Shown here piece by piece: positions 1-7,411 of a stretch of 64,000 bases of DNA. The position numbers were made by a program, and so were the translations under genes. Every line of letters begins with the position of its first letter. The first letter of the stretch is position 1. The stretch is from the NCBI RefSeq assembly GCF_017573505.1, contig NZ_JAGEOJ010000025.1:1-64000 (forward strand). Direction: 5' to 3'. The notes beneath the pieces are model-generated. The model searched no databases. It worked only from the letters and a program-made list of their open reading frames with translations, and was not told the DNA's origin. This DNA is from Actinomadura barringtoniae. Lineage in GTDB: Bacteria; Actinomycetota; Actinomycetes; Streptosporangiales; Streptosporangiaceae.

Positions 1-885
1 GCGCAAAGGGCGCGGCGCGGCGCGGCCCGTACGCGACGCGGCACCGTTTCCGGCGGGGCGGGGCTTGCCGGGCCGTGCGGGCGCGGCACCGGTGGCCTGG
101 GCTACGCCGCGCGTCGCGGCGAACACGCGCTCCAACCCGGCGGCGGTCGCCGTGTCGTCTTCGGCGACCACCGCCGCGTAGGTGGTGGTGACTGACGCGA
201 GGAGATCGGTCAGCGCCCGGCGGGTCGCTTCGGTGCGCTGCGCGGACGCCAGCTCAGCGTCGATCTTCGCGCGGCGTGCCTCTTCCTCGGCCAACCGGGC
301 CTTGATCTCAGCCTCCGCGATCGCGCGGCGTTCGGCCTCTTCGGTCATGACCCGCATGGCGTCCGCGAGCGTGTCCGCGTCCACCACCGGCGCCACCGGC
401 TCCTCGTCGGCATCGTCGTCAGTGCTGTCGTCCGCGTCGGTGGTGTCGGCCGGGGCGTCGCCGGTGGGCTCGGCTACCGGGTCCGCGTCCGCGTCGTCCG
501 AGGCCGTGTCGGCGGCCGGGTCCTGGCCGTGGTTGGTCGCGGGCGCCTCATCAGTCCCCGCGTCCGTGTCGGTGGCGGGGTCGGTGGAGGCGGGGGTCCA
601 CGTGTCGGGCTTGGTGCGCCCGTTGCGGCCCTTCTCACCCGACGCTGACACCGCGTGCCCGGACTCGGCGAACGCGGCGAGTTCGTCGCGGGCGTCCGCC
701 GCTTTCACGCCCGCCGCCTTGGCGATCACCGCGACGGTTGCACCCGGGTTGGTGGTCAGCGCGTCCCACACCGCGCCGGACGGGACGGCCGGGGTAGCGG
801 TCGTGTCGGGTGCGGCCGGGCCAGTAGCGGGGACGTCAGCCGGGTTGGCGGGGGTGGTGGTGGCGGGGGTGGTGTTCGCGGCCAT
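1..885 (-). CDS. Winged-helix / acidic linker / coiled-coil protein, 3' end outside the window
   Basis: The frame is open from ATG at 885 to the window edge, giving 295 visible residues and no stop. An AGGAG lies about 7 bases before the ATG. Visible order: a Thr/Pro/Ala-rich N-terminus, a helical winged-helix-like block at about residues 36-96 (VWDALTTNPGATVAVIAKAAG, then a wing with NGRTKPDTW), an Asp/Ala/Thr-rich acidic linker to about 165, then a charged helix rich in Glu/Arg/Ala at about 168-225. This layout is common in poorly characterised regulators of actinobacterial plasmids and integrative elements. The first ten residues, MAANTTPATT, are identical to those of the gene at 1212-1661. 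DNA binding is inferred from the fold only; no function is known. Confidence 0.75.
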   Translation of the reverse strand, partial: MAANTTPATTTPANPADVPATGPAAPDTTATPAVPSGAVWDALTTNPGATVAVIAKAAGVKAADARDELAAFAESGHAVSASGEKGRNGRTKPDTWTPASTDPATDTDAGTDEAPATNHGQDPAADTASDDADADPVAEPTGDAPADTTDADDSTDDDADEEPVAPVVDADTLADAMRVMTEEAERRAIAEAEIKARLAEEEARRAKIDAELASAQRTEATRRALTDLLASVTTTYAAVVAEDDTATAAGLERVFAATRGVAQATGAAPARPGKPRPAGNGAASRTGRAAPRPLR

Positions 886-1123
886 TTCATGACTCCTATT
901 TCCGGGGCGCCGGGACCATTTCCCGTCCGCCGTATTTCGTTCGTTCCACCACCACAATTTCTCGATGAACGCCCAACCTCAAGTCCACCCGCCCATTTTC
1001 CATAACGCCAAAACGGCTGGAGAGGCTTACCTCACAAACACCACCCCGCCACACCAATCAACGACACCCCGCCGAACCGCTCGACTTCCGGGATTCGATG
1101 AGCTTTCGGGGCGAAAAGAGAAA

Positions 1124-1152
1124 ACGCACGCCGCATCAAATGCGGCGCGCGT
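1124..1152 (-). terminator. Rho-independent terminator downstream of the 1212-1661 gene
   Basis: Read on the minus strand, ACGCGCGCCGCAT pairs with ATGCGGCGTGCGT (one mismatch, 3-base loop) and is followed by a T-rich run (TTTTCTCTTTTC). This is an unusually canonical terminator for a high-GC genome. Confidence 0.8.
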
Positions 1153-1171
1153 TTCGGGACGCGTTCACTGG

Positions 1172-1199
1172 GCGGGGGCCGACCGTGTCGGGCCCCCGC
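1172..1199. terminator. GC-rich hairpin just after the 1212-1661 stop
   Basis: GCGGGGGCC and GGCCCCCGC form a perfect 9-bp stem with a 10-base loop, starting 12 bases past the stop. It stands before the T-tailed terminator at 1124-1152, making a tandem pair. Confidence 0.6.
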
Positions 1200-1211
1200 G
1201 ATGTGGGCGGG

Positions 1212-1661
1212 TTACCACGGGTACATTCCGGCCTCGGCGGCGGCTTCGTCGGTCATCCACAGGAAGCGGACTCGGGCGATCACCCCGGGGGTGTCGATGT
1301 CTTCGGCGGCGTCGACGATGGCGTGCCATCCATGGCCGGGGATGTTGATGGTCCGGTCCATGACGTCGGTCAACGCGCTGAGTCGTTCCTCGGTGATCTC
1401 GTCGGCCCCGTGCACGTCCGGGGCCACCGGCTCAGGGTCACCCTCGAACCGGATCACTTCGGCGGTCTTGTCGAAGTTGTATGCGGCGACCAGCCCGGCC
1501 TCGGCGTCGTCCGCGCTGATCTCGGCGCGGTGCGCGTCCCACCGGAACGCGTAGTCAGCGGGGACGAGTGCGCACCCGGCCGCGTCCAACACCGTCACGG
1601 CCGGGTCGGCCGCGACGTTCATGACGGGGGCGGTGGTGGCGGGGGTGGTGTTCGCGGCCAT
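1212..1661 (-). CDS. Hypothetical protein (149 aa) with duplicated MAANTTPATT N-terminus
   Basis: ATG at 1661 follows GGGAGATCGAA. The protein is acidic, with no signal peptide or membrane segment. The first ~14 residues are Thr/Pro/Ala-rich and disordered, and residues 1-10 match the next gene downstream (start 885) exactly, as does most of the DNA around both start codons. The rest (about 20-149) looks like a compact alpha/beta domain rich in Asp/Glu/Ala with motifs such as NIPGHGWHAIVDAAEDIDT. I do not recognise the family. Two terminators follow it, so it is probably transcribed separately from the 885 gene. Strand, codon use and position suggest a cargo or structural gene of an integrated element. 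Confidence 0.65.
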   Translation of the reverse strand: MAANTTPATTAPVMNVAADPAVTVLDAAGCALVPADYAFRWDAHRAEISADDAEAGLVAAYNFDKTAEVIRFEGDPEPVAPDVHGADEITEERLSALTDVMDRTINIPGHGWHAIVDAAEDIDTPGVIARVRFLWMTDEAAAEAGMYPW

Positions 1662-2040
1662 TTCGATCTCCCTATATCGCGACCCGGCGGATTTTCTTTT
1701 CCGCCCGTGTTTTTCTTATGTATTAATTGTCACTCCGTCACGGGGCGTAATCAAGCAATTGGCCGTGGACTTTACCAACCGTGAGGGCTGAACCGTCTTA
1801 CCTTCACAACCGCCGCACGTAAAAGACCATGGAAAGACCCGGGGCGGGCACCGGGACTTTCCGAAGAAAGATCCGGTGCGGACGGCCGGGAGAGCCACGG
1901 CGGGCATGCACCAGCTCGGGCCTCGCCGCCAAAGCCGGCGAGGCGGCCTGGAGAGAGGGATGAGAGGACAAGAAGGGAGGACAAGACTTGAGAAGAAGGG
2001 CATTGGACGAGGACGTCCACACTCGACACACACATTGGAG

Positions 2041-2056
2041 TCACCTGTACAGGTGA
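2041..2056. promoter_or_regulatory. Perfect 16-bp palindrome, candidate operator
   Basis: TCACCTGTACAGGTGA is its own reverse complement. It lies about 380 bases upstream of the 1661 start, in non-coding DNA. A perfect palindrome of this length centred on TGTACA is typical of a dimeric repressor site; the regulator is unknown. Confidence 0.4.
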
Positions 2057-2211
2057 GTCGGGCCCACCAGGAGCACACCTTGCACGCACCCCACCTGCAG
2101 GAACACCCCACTACCGGTCTTCTCCTCATAAGCAGGAGACCAACAAGGAGACCAAGAAGAAGACCCACAAGGAGACCGAGAAGGACCCGGGGCCTGGGGT
2201 GGAGACGAGGA

Positions 2212-2253
2212 AGGCCCTGCCCGTCGTCCGCTAGGAACGTGCGGGCAGGGCCT
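2212..2253. terminator. Hairpin with perfect 12-bp stem
   Basis: AGGCCCTGCCCG (2212-2223) pairs with CGGGCAGGGCCT (2242-2253) over an 18-base loop. It lies beyond the 3' end of the minus-strand gene at 2304-2828. Confidence 0.65.
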
Positions 2254-2270
2254 CTATCCTGGCCCTGAGG

Positions 2271-2297
2271 GGCCAGCCTGTTAACGGCAGGCTGGGC
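2271..2297. terminator. Hairpin immediately after the 2304-2828 stop
   Basis: GGCCAGCCTG (2271-2280) pairs with CAGGCTGGGCC (2288-2298, one bulge). It sits a few bases past the stop of the HATPase gene and forms a tandem terminator with 2212-2253. Confidence 0.65.
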
Positions 2298-2303
2298 CCT
2301 CCT

Positions 2304-2828
2304 TTATGAGGCCAGGGCGACCGCTAGTCCGTCGCGCGTGGCCTGGTTCTGGGTGATGCTGAGGTCGGCCCAGACGGTGTGTCCGTAGGCGGGGTTGCCG
2401 TGGATGCCCAGGGCGATGGCCATGTTCTGGACGCCGCGCAGGCCGTGCCCGTGGTCCCGGATCTCGCCCTCGGGAGGTGCGGGCATAACCCCGGGGACTT
2501 GGCTGCCGCCTTGATCGGTGACGGCGATATAGGCCAGATCGGCGTAGGTGAGGTCGACGCCGAACCAGCCGCCGTGTTCTCCTGACCGGGTGTGCCGCAG
2601 CGCGTTGGTGACCAGCTCGGTGACGATGAAGGCCACCTGGTCCTCGTGCCCGGACCCGGTGAACAGGTAGACGGCGAAGTCGCGCGCGACCTTCACCTGG
2701 TCCAGACGTCCGGGGTAGGCGCGGCGCCAGGTCATCTTGCCGCCCTGCAGCCATTCGACCGCCGAGCCGTACCCGATCTTGCCTCGCTGGATGTGCTGCT
2801 GGTCGGGTTGCTGGTTGTGCTGTTGCAT
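2304..2828 (-). CDS. HATPase-fold (RsbW-like) ATP-binding regulator
   Basis: This is a 174-aa single-domain GHKL ATPase of the anti-sigma/serine kinase-like type abundant in actinomycetes. The N-box is visible (FIVTELVTNALRHT, about residues 67-80), as are a G-box-like DHGHGLRGVQNMA near residue 140 and a C-terminal beta-sheet half. The N-terminus (to about residue 15) is Gln/His-rich. I chose ATG at 2828 because AAGGAGGAA stands about 10 bases before it; the longer frame to 2933 has no such site. Such proteins usually bind sigma factors or anti-anti-sigma partners. No partner gene is adjacent; the nearest regulator, upstream on the same strand, is the winged-helix protein at 2930-3280. Confidence 0.85.
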   Translation of the reverse strand: MQQHNQQPDQQHIQRGKIGYGSAVEWLQGGKMTWRRAYPGRLDQVKVARDFAVYLFTGSGHEDQVAFIVTELVTNALRHTRSGEHGGWFGVDLTYADLAYIAVTDQGGSQVPGVMPAPPEGEIRDHGHGLRGVQNMAIALGIHGNPAYGHTVWADLSITQNQATRDGLAVALAS

Positions 2829-2929
2829 GTGCTGCGTTCCTCCTTGATGTTGCCGTTCGCGGACGGAGCGTCCCGCCCGTGGGGCGCGGGCGGGTGGGCG
2901 GGTATCACCGCTCGACTCGGGAGTGAAGG

Positions 2930-3280
2930 TCAAGGCCCGCCGGCCCCGCGGACCTCACCCCCACTTGAACCCGGCTGGCCTGCCCCGGCCTCGGGTCCGC
3001 TGCGGGACGAAGGGCGAGGAACCTGGTACCGGTACGCGGGCCGCGTGCGGTTCTGGGCGAAGCCCCGGGTCACCCTGGCGTGGGCGGGATTGAAGTAAGC
3101 CGTCGACGCGCCATCGAGACGCTCTACGGCCCCCTCGTCGACCAAGAGGTTCAGGGCATGCCGAGTCTGGTCGGCCGAGTAGCCGATGGCACGGGCGAGG
3201 TCCCACAGGCGAACCGGCTGCGCCTGGCCCGCCAAGAAGTCGCTGATCTTGGCTTTGAGTTGCTCGCTGACGTACGGCAC
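2930..3280 (-). CDS. Small winged-helix (MarR-like) DNA-binding protein
   Basis: 116 aa. Residues about 5-70 make a compact winged helix: a helix with SEQLKAKISDFLA, a recognition-type turn LARAIGYSADQTRHALNLL, then a wing (VDEGAVERLDG, AYFNP). Residues 75-116 are Arg/Pro/Gly-rich and probably disordered. The stop lies 100 bases upstream of the HATPase start, and the gene at 3288-3839 ends only 7 bases before this start, so 3839-2304 probably forms one transcript. A regulatory role is inferred from the fold. Confidence 0.7.
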   Translation of the reverse strand: MPYVSEQLKAKISDFLAGQAQPVRLWDLARAIGYSADQTRHALNLLVDEGAVERLDGASTAYFNPAHARVTRGFAQNRTRPAYRYQVPRPSSRSGPEAGAGQPGSSGGEVRGAGGP

Positions 3281-3287
3281 GACGGCG

Positions 3288-3839
3288 TCACCTCCCCGGC
3301 GTGTGTGCCTGTGTGCGGAGGACGTGAGAGTGATGATGGCCGCCGGGCGGCTGGAGGTTGAAGCCCGCCTTGCGCAGCGCGCCCTCGATCACCTGGAGAT
3401 TCCCCAGGCCGATGCCGTCGAGCTCCTCCAGCTCCCCGGTCAGGGCCAACGCGTGCACGTCACCGGCCGTGGAAGACGTGTCCAGCCTCGAGTTCCGCCG
3501 GGTCAGCGCGTTGTAGGTGCGCACCGGCAGATGCAGGCAACTGATCGGGCACTCGGGAAGAACCGGCTCGCCAAGCCCGGCCCTGTCAGCAGCCTGCTCC
3601 TGCTCGCACCGCAACCGCGCCACCTCGGCCCGCGCGGCGGCCACCGCCTCCAGTACCGTCCCCCGCAAGAACCTGCCCGCCAAGGACGCGAGAATCGCCT
3701 CCTCCACGACCCGGTCCACGACCTCGACCGGAAACCACCCCCTAGGAGACCCCTTCACCAGCTCGGCCAATGGCGCACCTCCCTGTTCGGTCACCCGTTC
3801 CGGCGGGTCACCCTGCACCGGCGAGTCCGCGTTCGTCAT
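3288..3839 (-). CDS. Protein with RNA polymerase alpha-CTD-like C-terminal domain
   Basis: 183 aa from ATG 3839, which follows a GAGGAAGCGAGG Shine-Dalgarno region; a longer frame reaches 4019 but is Arg-rich and has no site. Residues about 30-80 are helical (PVEVVDRVVEEAILASL, VLEAVAAARAEVARL). Residues about 112-170 resemble the alpha subunit C-terminal domain: LPVRTYNALTRRN, then ALTGELEELDGIGLGNLQ, then VIEGALRKAGF, which is the helix / GIG hairpin / helix order that contacts UP elements and activators. The rest of alpha is absent. It may be a stand-alone promoter-binding or RNAP-modulating protein; the function is inference. It is the first gene of the probable 3839-2304 transcript. Confidence 0.65.
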   Translation of the reverse strand: MTNADSPVQGDPPERVTEQGGAPLAELVKGSPRGWFPVEVVDRVVEEAILASLAGRFLRGTVLEAVAAARAEVARLRCEQEQAADRAGLGEPVLPECPISCLHLPVRTYNALTRRNSRLDTSSTAGDVHALALTGELEELDGIGLGNLQVIEGALRKAGFNLQPPGGHHHSHVLRTQAHTPGR

Positions 3840-4018
3840 CGCTGTACCTCGCTTCCTCGGCCAGACAGCCCCACCACTGGCCGGGCAAGCCGTCTGGCGT
3901 TTGTCGTGTGGTTGCTTGGGCCGTAGTTCGCCTCCACGGCCCGCTTGCCGCCGCCGGGCCCGCATGGAACGGATCGCGACGCGGCGGCTATTGGTGCGTA
4001 CCTCGCCCCGAGAGGGCA

Positions 4019-4041
4019 AGGTCCGCCGGCACCGCGGACCT
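4019..4041. terminator. Hairpin, 8-bp stem
   Basis: AGGTCCGC pairs with GCGGACCT over a 7-base loop; a degenerate copy occurs near 2933-2958. Confidence 0.4.
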
Positions 4042-4073
4042 CGGGTTCAACTCGAGGTGGGAAGGGTCTGGCG

Positions 4074-4116
4074 CGGGCTCCGGGGAGTCATGGGCATGGG
4101 CTCAACCCGGAGCCCG
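4074..4116. terminator. Hairpin, 11-bp stem
   Basis: CGGGCTCCGGG (4074-4084) pairs with CCCGGAGCCCG (4106-4116). Located downstream of the 4267-4716 gene. Confidence 0.5.
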
Positions 4117-4120
4117 CTCG

Positions 4121-4157
4121 CTCGCGCGCGGGAACGAGTCCGGCGTCCGCGCGCGAG
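4121..4157. terminator. Hairpin, 11-bp stem
   Basis: CTCGCGCGCGG (4121-4131) pairs with CCGCGCGCGAG (4147-4157). It forms a tandem structure with 4074-4116, about 110 bases past the HATPase stop. Confidence 0.5.
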
Positions 4158-4266
4158 CGGGTCGAGTGGAGGTCCCCTTCCGCAATAGCCTTGATGTCCA
4201 GCGGGATCGTGCGGCGGTGATCCCGGCTCAGAGCAGGCACCCTGGCTGACCTCCCGCCGGGCGGGT

Positions 4267-4716
4267 CTACTTCAGCAAGGCCCAGACGCACTTGCGGATT
4301 ACTCCGGGCTCCCCGGGGAACTCCGCGAGCCGATGGCCCCAATGCGCGGCGAGCGTTTGCACGTTCGCCAGGCCCCAGCCCCCCAGGTCGGATTCGTCCA
4401 TGTCCATGAGGGCTTCGATGGGGGGCGGGTCCAGGCGCGGTGCGGTCCAGATCGCGGTGTCCCACACCTCGACCAACGGCCGACCCCGGTTCCCCCACAC
4501 CGCGAATATGACCCGCCCTTGCGTCTGCGCGGTGACCGCGTTGGTAACCAACTCAGAGCTGATGACCATCGCATCCGACACCAAGTCGGGGTGCCCTAGA
4601 GCCTGCAGGGCGCGGGCTACGCCAGCCCGTGCCCTGCTCACCTCCGAGAAACTCAGCGTCAGGTTGAGACGCAGGTAAGGCTTCCGGCCAGTACCGGGTT
4701 CGGCATCGACCATCAT
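4267..4716 (-). CDS. HATPase-fold (RsbW-like) ATP-binding regulator
   Basis: 149 aa, the second GHKL-type single-domain ATPase in the window. The N-box is AMVISSELVTNAVTA (about residues 48-62) and the G-box is DLGGWGLANVQTLA (about 113-126); the N-terminal strand-helix unit (LNLTLSFSEVSRARAGV) is typical. ATG at 4716 follows CAGGGGATCAAG; the in-frame extension to 4878 is Arg/Pro-rich and unlikely. It is divergent from the XRE-DUF5753 gene at 4995. In actinomycetes, triads of XRE-DUF5753, DUF397 and such ATPases recur next to each other and are linked to regulation of development and antibiotic production; the biochemical target here is not known. Confidence 0.85.
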   Translation of the reverse strand: MMVDAEPGTGRKPYLRLNLTLSFSEVSRARAGVARALQALGHPDLVSDAMVISSELVTNAVTAQTQGRVIFAVWGNRGRPLVEVWDTAIWTAPRLDPPPIEALMDMDESDLGGWGLANVQTLAAHWGHRLAEFPGEPGVIRKCVWALLK

Positions 4717-4931
4717 CTTGATCCCCTGAAGCGGTGGCGGGTGGCGGGGGCGCGTGATTTGGAGCGGTTGATGGTTGATCGGATCTCGCGTTGCGCCGCC
4801 GATTCCATGTCTCCGCTCCCTGGCTTGGCCTACAACGCGCCCGGAGAGGCCCCGAAACCTCCGAACACGTCGCGTCATGCGTCGTTAAGCTCAGAGTGTG
4901 CTGCGCCACAGACTGGATGACAAGAGACTTG

Positions 4932-4948
4932 TTTGAGAACCTCTCAAA
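4932..4948. promoter_or_regulatory. Inverted repeat TTTGAGA-ACC-TCTCAAA, candidate XRE operator
   Basis: Perfect 7-bp arms with a 3-base spacer, in the intergenic space between the divergent HATPase (start 4716) and XRE (start 4995) genes. It is AT-rich against its surroundings and placed where an autoregulating XRE dimer would bind. The regulator assignment is inference. Confidence 0.45.
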
Positions 4949-4994
4949 AATCATGCTTCTCACTCTCGTGAAATCGCCCACGGAGGGCTGAACA

Positions 4995-5849
4995 GTGTCA
5001 AAGAACGTGACCTTCGCCGGGCGGCGCCTGGCTCGTGAGATGCGCCGGTTGCGGGACGAGGCAGGCAAGAGGCGTGAAGAATCGGCCGAAGCGGCGGGCA
5101 TCGCGCCCGCAACGCTCAGCCGGATTGAGGCGGGCACTCACGCACCCAAGCCCGCCAACATCCTGGCTCTCTGCTTGTTCTACGGCCTGGAGGTTCAACA
5201 AGCGCAGGCTTATGCCGATCTCGCGCGACAGGCGAAGGAGCCGGGCTGGTGGCACCGCTACAGCGACGCCCTACCGAAGGGCTTTGATGTCTACGTTGCG
5301 ATGGAGGCGACGGCGAGCGGGATGCGGGTGTACCGGCCGGACAGCATCGATGGCCTTCTGCAGACCGAGGCATACATGCGTGCACAGATGCTCGCCGAGC
5401 CGGAGTCCCCGACCGAGGAGCAGGTCGAGCAACGTACCGCGGTCCGACTCAAGCGACAGGAACGATGGTTGAGCGGCGAGGGCAGCCCTCAGTTGTGGGT
5501 GATCCAGAACGAGGCTGGCCTGCATCGCATGGTCGGTGGTCCAGATGTCATGAAGGAGCAGCTCCGCCGGCTGCACGAGTTGTCCCGCCTCAGTAACGTC
5601 ACGCTGCAGGTGCTTCCGTTCACCAGCGGGGCACACCCAGCCAGTCATGGGGGCTTCCACCTGCTGGATTTCCCGGATGCCGGTGACCCTGACATTGCGT
5701 ACATCGAGTACCGTTTGGGCAGCCTCATCATGGAGGAACCGCACGAGGTCGCCGCATATGCAATGATCTTCAACTTGCTTCGAGCTGACGCCCTTGGCCC
5801 CGATGATGCTCGGGACATGTTCGAGGCACTCGCAGCCCGACTCAAATGA
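4995..5849 (+). CDS. XRE family transcriptional regulator with DUF5753 domain
   Basis: 284 aa, GTG start with GGAGGG about 8 bases before it. Residues about 8-60 form the helix-turn-helix (RRLAREMRRLRDEAGKRRE, then AAGIAPATLSRIEAG). Residues about 95-278 are the DUF5753 domain, with YRPDSIDGLLQTEAYMRA and the late LPFTSGAHPASHGGFHLLDF segment characteristic of the family. Length and layout are standard. The DUF397 partner follows 30 bases downstream (5880), the usual pairing. Family members bind DNA and are modulated by their DUF397 partner; the target genes here are unknown. The repeat at 4932-4948 is a possible own operator. Confidence 0.95.
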   Translation: MSKNVTFAGRRLAREMRRLRDEAGKRREESAEAAGIAPATLSRIEAGTHAPKPANILALCLFYGLEVQQAQAYADLARQAKEPGWWHRYSDALPKGFDVYVAMEATASGMRVYRPDSIDGLLQTEAYMRAQMLAEPESPTEEQVEQRTAVRLKRQERWLSGEGSPQLWVIQNEAGLHRMVGGPDVMKEQLRRLHELSRLSNVTLQVLPFTSGAHPASHGGFHLLDFPDAGDPDIAYIEYRLGSLIMEEPHEVAAYAMIFNLLRADALGPDDARDMFEALAARLK

Positions 5850-5879
5850 TCTTTGATCTAGGAAGAAGCGGTATCCACG

Positions 5880-6083
5880 ATGGATGCTCAGCAGGACCTG
5901 CTGCGTTGGCGCAAGGCCAGGCGCAGCGAGGGCAACGGAGGCGCCTGCGTTGAGGTCGCCTCCCGGAAGGGCACGATCGTCCGCGACAGCAAAGATCCAG
6001 ACGGCCCCCGCCTGAACTTCTCGCGAGCTTCATGGCGTGCGTTCCATGAGGCCGTGATCGCGGGGGAACTCGACCTCCCCTGA
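5880..6083 (+). CDS. DUF397 domain-containing protein
   Basis: 67 aa. It shows the family signature: LLRWRKARRSEGNGGACVEVA near the N-terminus, VRDSKDPDGPRLNFS in the middle, and WRAFHEAVIAGEL at the end. ATG at 5880 follows GGAAGAAG. It is the small partner of the XRE-DUF5753 regulator immediately upstream and almost certainly co-transcribed with it. DUF397 proteins are thought to act as antagonists or antitoxin-like partners of the regulator. Confidence 0.95.
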   Translation: MDAQQDLLRWRKARRSEGNGGACVEVASRKGTIVRDSKDPDGPRLNFSRASWRAFHEAVIAGELDLP

Positions 6084-6211
6084 CCTAGTACCTGATCTGC
6101 CGGATTCCCGGCCCACCGTAGCTAGAAGGCGCTCGCGTGAGAAGGCACCGCGATGAACATCTAGCTTCATGGCAAGTTCTCACTTGTTGGGTTATCACGC
6201 AGTGGCGGCAG

Positions 6212-7408
6212 TCAGGCCGCCATCTCTCGTCGGAGCTGGTTAAGAGCCTGCGCGGCGTTGATTTTGATCTCCGGCAGATGATCGCCAGCCGTACGCATGA
6301 CTCGTTGCAGCTGATGCGGGAGGCGTTGCGTGGCAGCCTCGCGAACCGCAGCCTCCAGGGACTCGTGGGCGCCGCTCGGGTCACCGGCGAGAAGCCGCAC
6401 GTTGGCGACCGTCACCAGTTCGATGACGCGCCATTGCGGAGCCACCGTAGTGGTCGGTGCCGGAGAGCGATCAACGAGGTCAATTGCAGCGTTCGTACGC
6501 CCTGTAGCCAGTAGCCCGCGAAGGCGGATCTCATGCAGGGCATAGGGATTGAACAGCGACGTGTGCTCGACCTGATCGAGCATGGCGTCGGCTTCCTTCA
6601 CGGTGGTGTCGAAGAGGTGGCCGTCTCCGAGCGCGCCCGCGGCCCGTGCCAGGAGGGGAAGCGCCGCAGCGCGGGCGTCCCGATCGGGGGCTAGGGCGAG
6701 TGCGTGTTGGAGGCGGCTAACCGCAGCACCCAGCAGACGGGCTTTCCGTAGCTCGTTCCCGTGCATCCGTAGGGCGTAGGAGGAGAATCCCGAGTCTTCG
6801 AAGTACAGCGCGATGTCCAGGCTTCTTGCGGTCCAGCGCGCTGCGGTTCCCAGACGTTCCTCCGGCAGGATGTTGCCGAGGGCGACACCGACACCAGCAC
6901 GTGCGCGCGCCAGCAACTGCAGGAGCTCTCGCTCACTGTGCCCGTCTTCGACCCGGGCTTCCAGCCGTGCGACCAGGGGCCAGAGCTCTGAGACGGCCTC
7001 GGAGGCATGCCCCGATTGGCGGGCGATCTCGGCGAGACGAACAGTCGATTCGCCGAACTGCAGCATGGCGCGGTGATCTGAATCAACAGAGTCCGTAACG
7101 CCGAGGACGTGCGGAGGCAGGCAGAGTTGGCCGGCGATCCGGCGCCGTGAGCCAACGTCGTCCAGCGTCCGCTTCCCGCGTTCGAGAAGTGAGATGTAGG
7201 TCTTGTCGTAGCCGAGGAGCTGCCCCAACGTGGTCTGGTTGATTCCGTGGACGGCGCGGTGGAAGCGCAGAATCCTGCCGAGATCGCCAGAGGCCAGAAT
7301 CTCTTGAGCCTGCGGAGTGGCCCAATGCCAGAGCGCATGGCGCGTGACCGTCGGTCCGGTACTGCGTGATGGTTTGCGCTCGTCCCGACCTTCGGCGCCG
7401 CCTGCCAT
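6212..7408 (-). CDS. XRE family regulator with TPR-like C-terminus
   Basis: 398 aa. The HTH is at about residues 42-85 (LGRILRFHRAVHGINQTTLG, LLGYDKTYISLLERGKRTL). Residues about 110-390 are helical repeats of the TPR kind (AVSELWPLVARLEARV, LGAAVSRLQHALALAPD), typical of peptide-sensing or signal-sensing XRE regulators in actinomycetes. It starts 3 bases after the stop of the NUDIX gene, so the two are translationally linked. It may regulate the nearby RiPP-like locus, which is divergent from the NUDIX gene; this is inference from position. Confidence 0.9.
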   Translation of the reverse strand: MAGGAEGRDERKPSRSTGPTVTRHALWHWATPQAQEILASGDLGRILRFHRAVHGINQTTLGQLLGYDKTYISLLERGKRTLDDVGSRRRIAGQLCLPPHVLGVTDSVDSDHRAMLQFGESTVRLAEIARQSGHASEAVSELWPLVARLEARVEDGHSERELLQLLARARAGVGVALGNILPEERLGTAARWTARSLDIALYFEDSGFSSYALRMHGNELRKARLLGAAVSRLQHALALAPDRDARAAALPLLARAAGALGDGHLFDTTVKEADAMLDQVEHTSLFNPYALHEIRLRGLLATGRTNAAIDLVDRSPAPTTTVAPQWRVIELVTVANVRLLAGDPSGAHESLEAAVREAATQRLPHQLQRVMRTAGDHLPEIKINAAQALNQLRREMAA

Positions 7409-7411
7409 GGG

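Larger units (their letters stand above)
886..1211. other. Intergenic stretch with two stacked terminators
   Basis: About 326 bases without a convincing gene. The right half holds the two hairpins listed separately. The left half (about 900-1080) is less GC-rich and presumably carries the promoter of the gene starting at 885; I could not pick out a clear -35/-10 pair. Confidence 0.6.
1662..2303. other. 640-base gene-poor stretch with palindrome, purine-rich repeats and terminators
   Basis: No convincing gene. It contains a perfect 16-bp palindrome (2041-2056), a purine-rich block with three copies of AAGGAGACC or a one-base variant (about 2136-2190), and two hairpins at 2212-2297. A reading frame through the purine-rich block is open from about 1990 to 2232 but has no ATG, GTG or TTG start that I could find, so I do not call it coding. 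Confidence 0.6.
3840..4266. other. 427-base intergenic stretch with three strong hairpins
   Basis: It separates two minus-strand genes. Three hairpins (4019-4041, 4074-4116, 4121-4157) end the upstream transcript. Part of it (about 4015-4045) resembles the DNA at 2933-2958 (CAAGG-CCGCCGGC-CCGCGGACCTC pattern), a short dispersed repeat. No gene is supported. Confidence 0.6.

Noticed and set aside
182..892. 236-codon plus-strand open frame at the left end
   Set aside because: It is antisense to the partial minus-strand gene whose start, ribosome site and domains are coherent; the translation is Ser/Ala-rich low complexity.
1876..2268. 130-codon open frame on the plus strand
   Set aside because: Arg/Thr-rich from the purine repeat, no ribosome-binding site, and it crosses the terminators.
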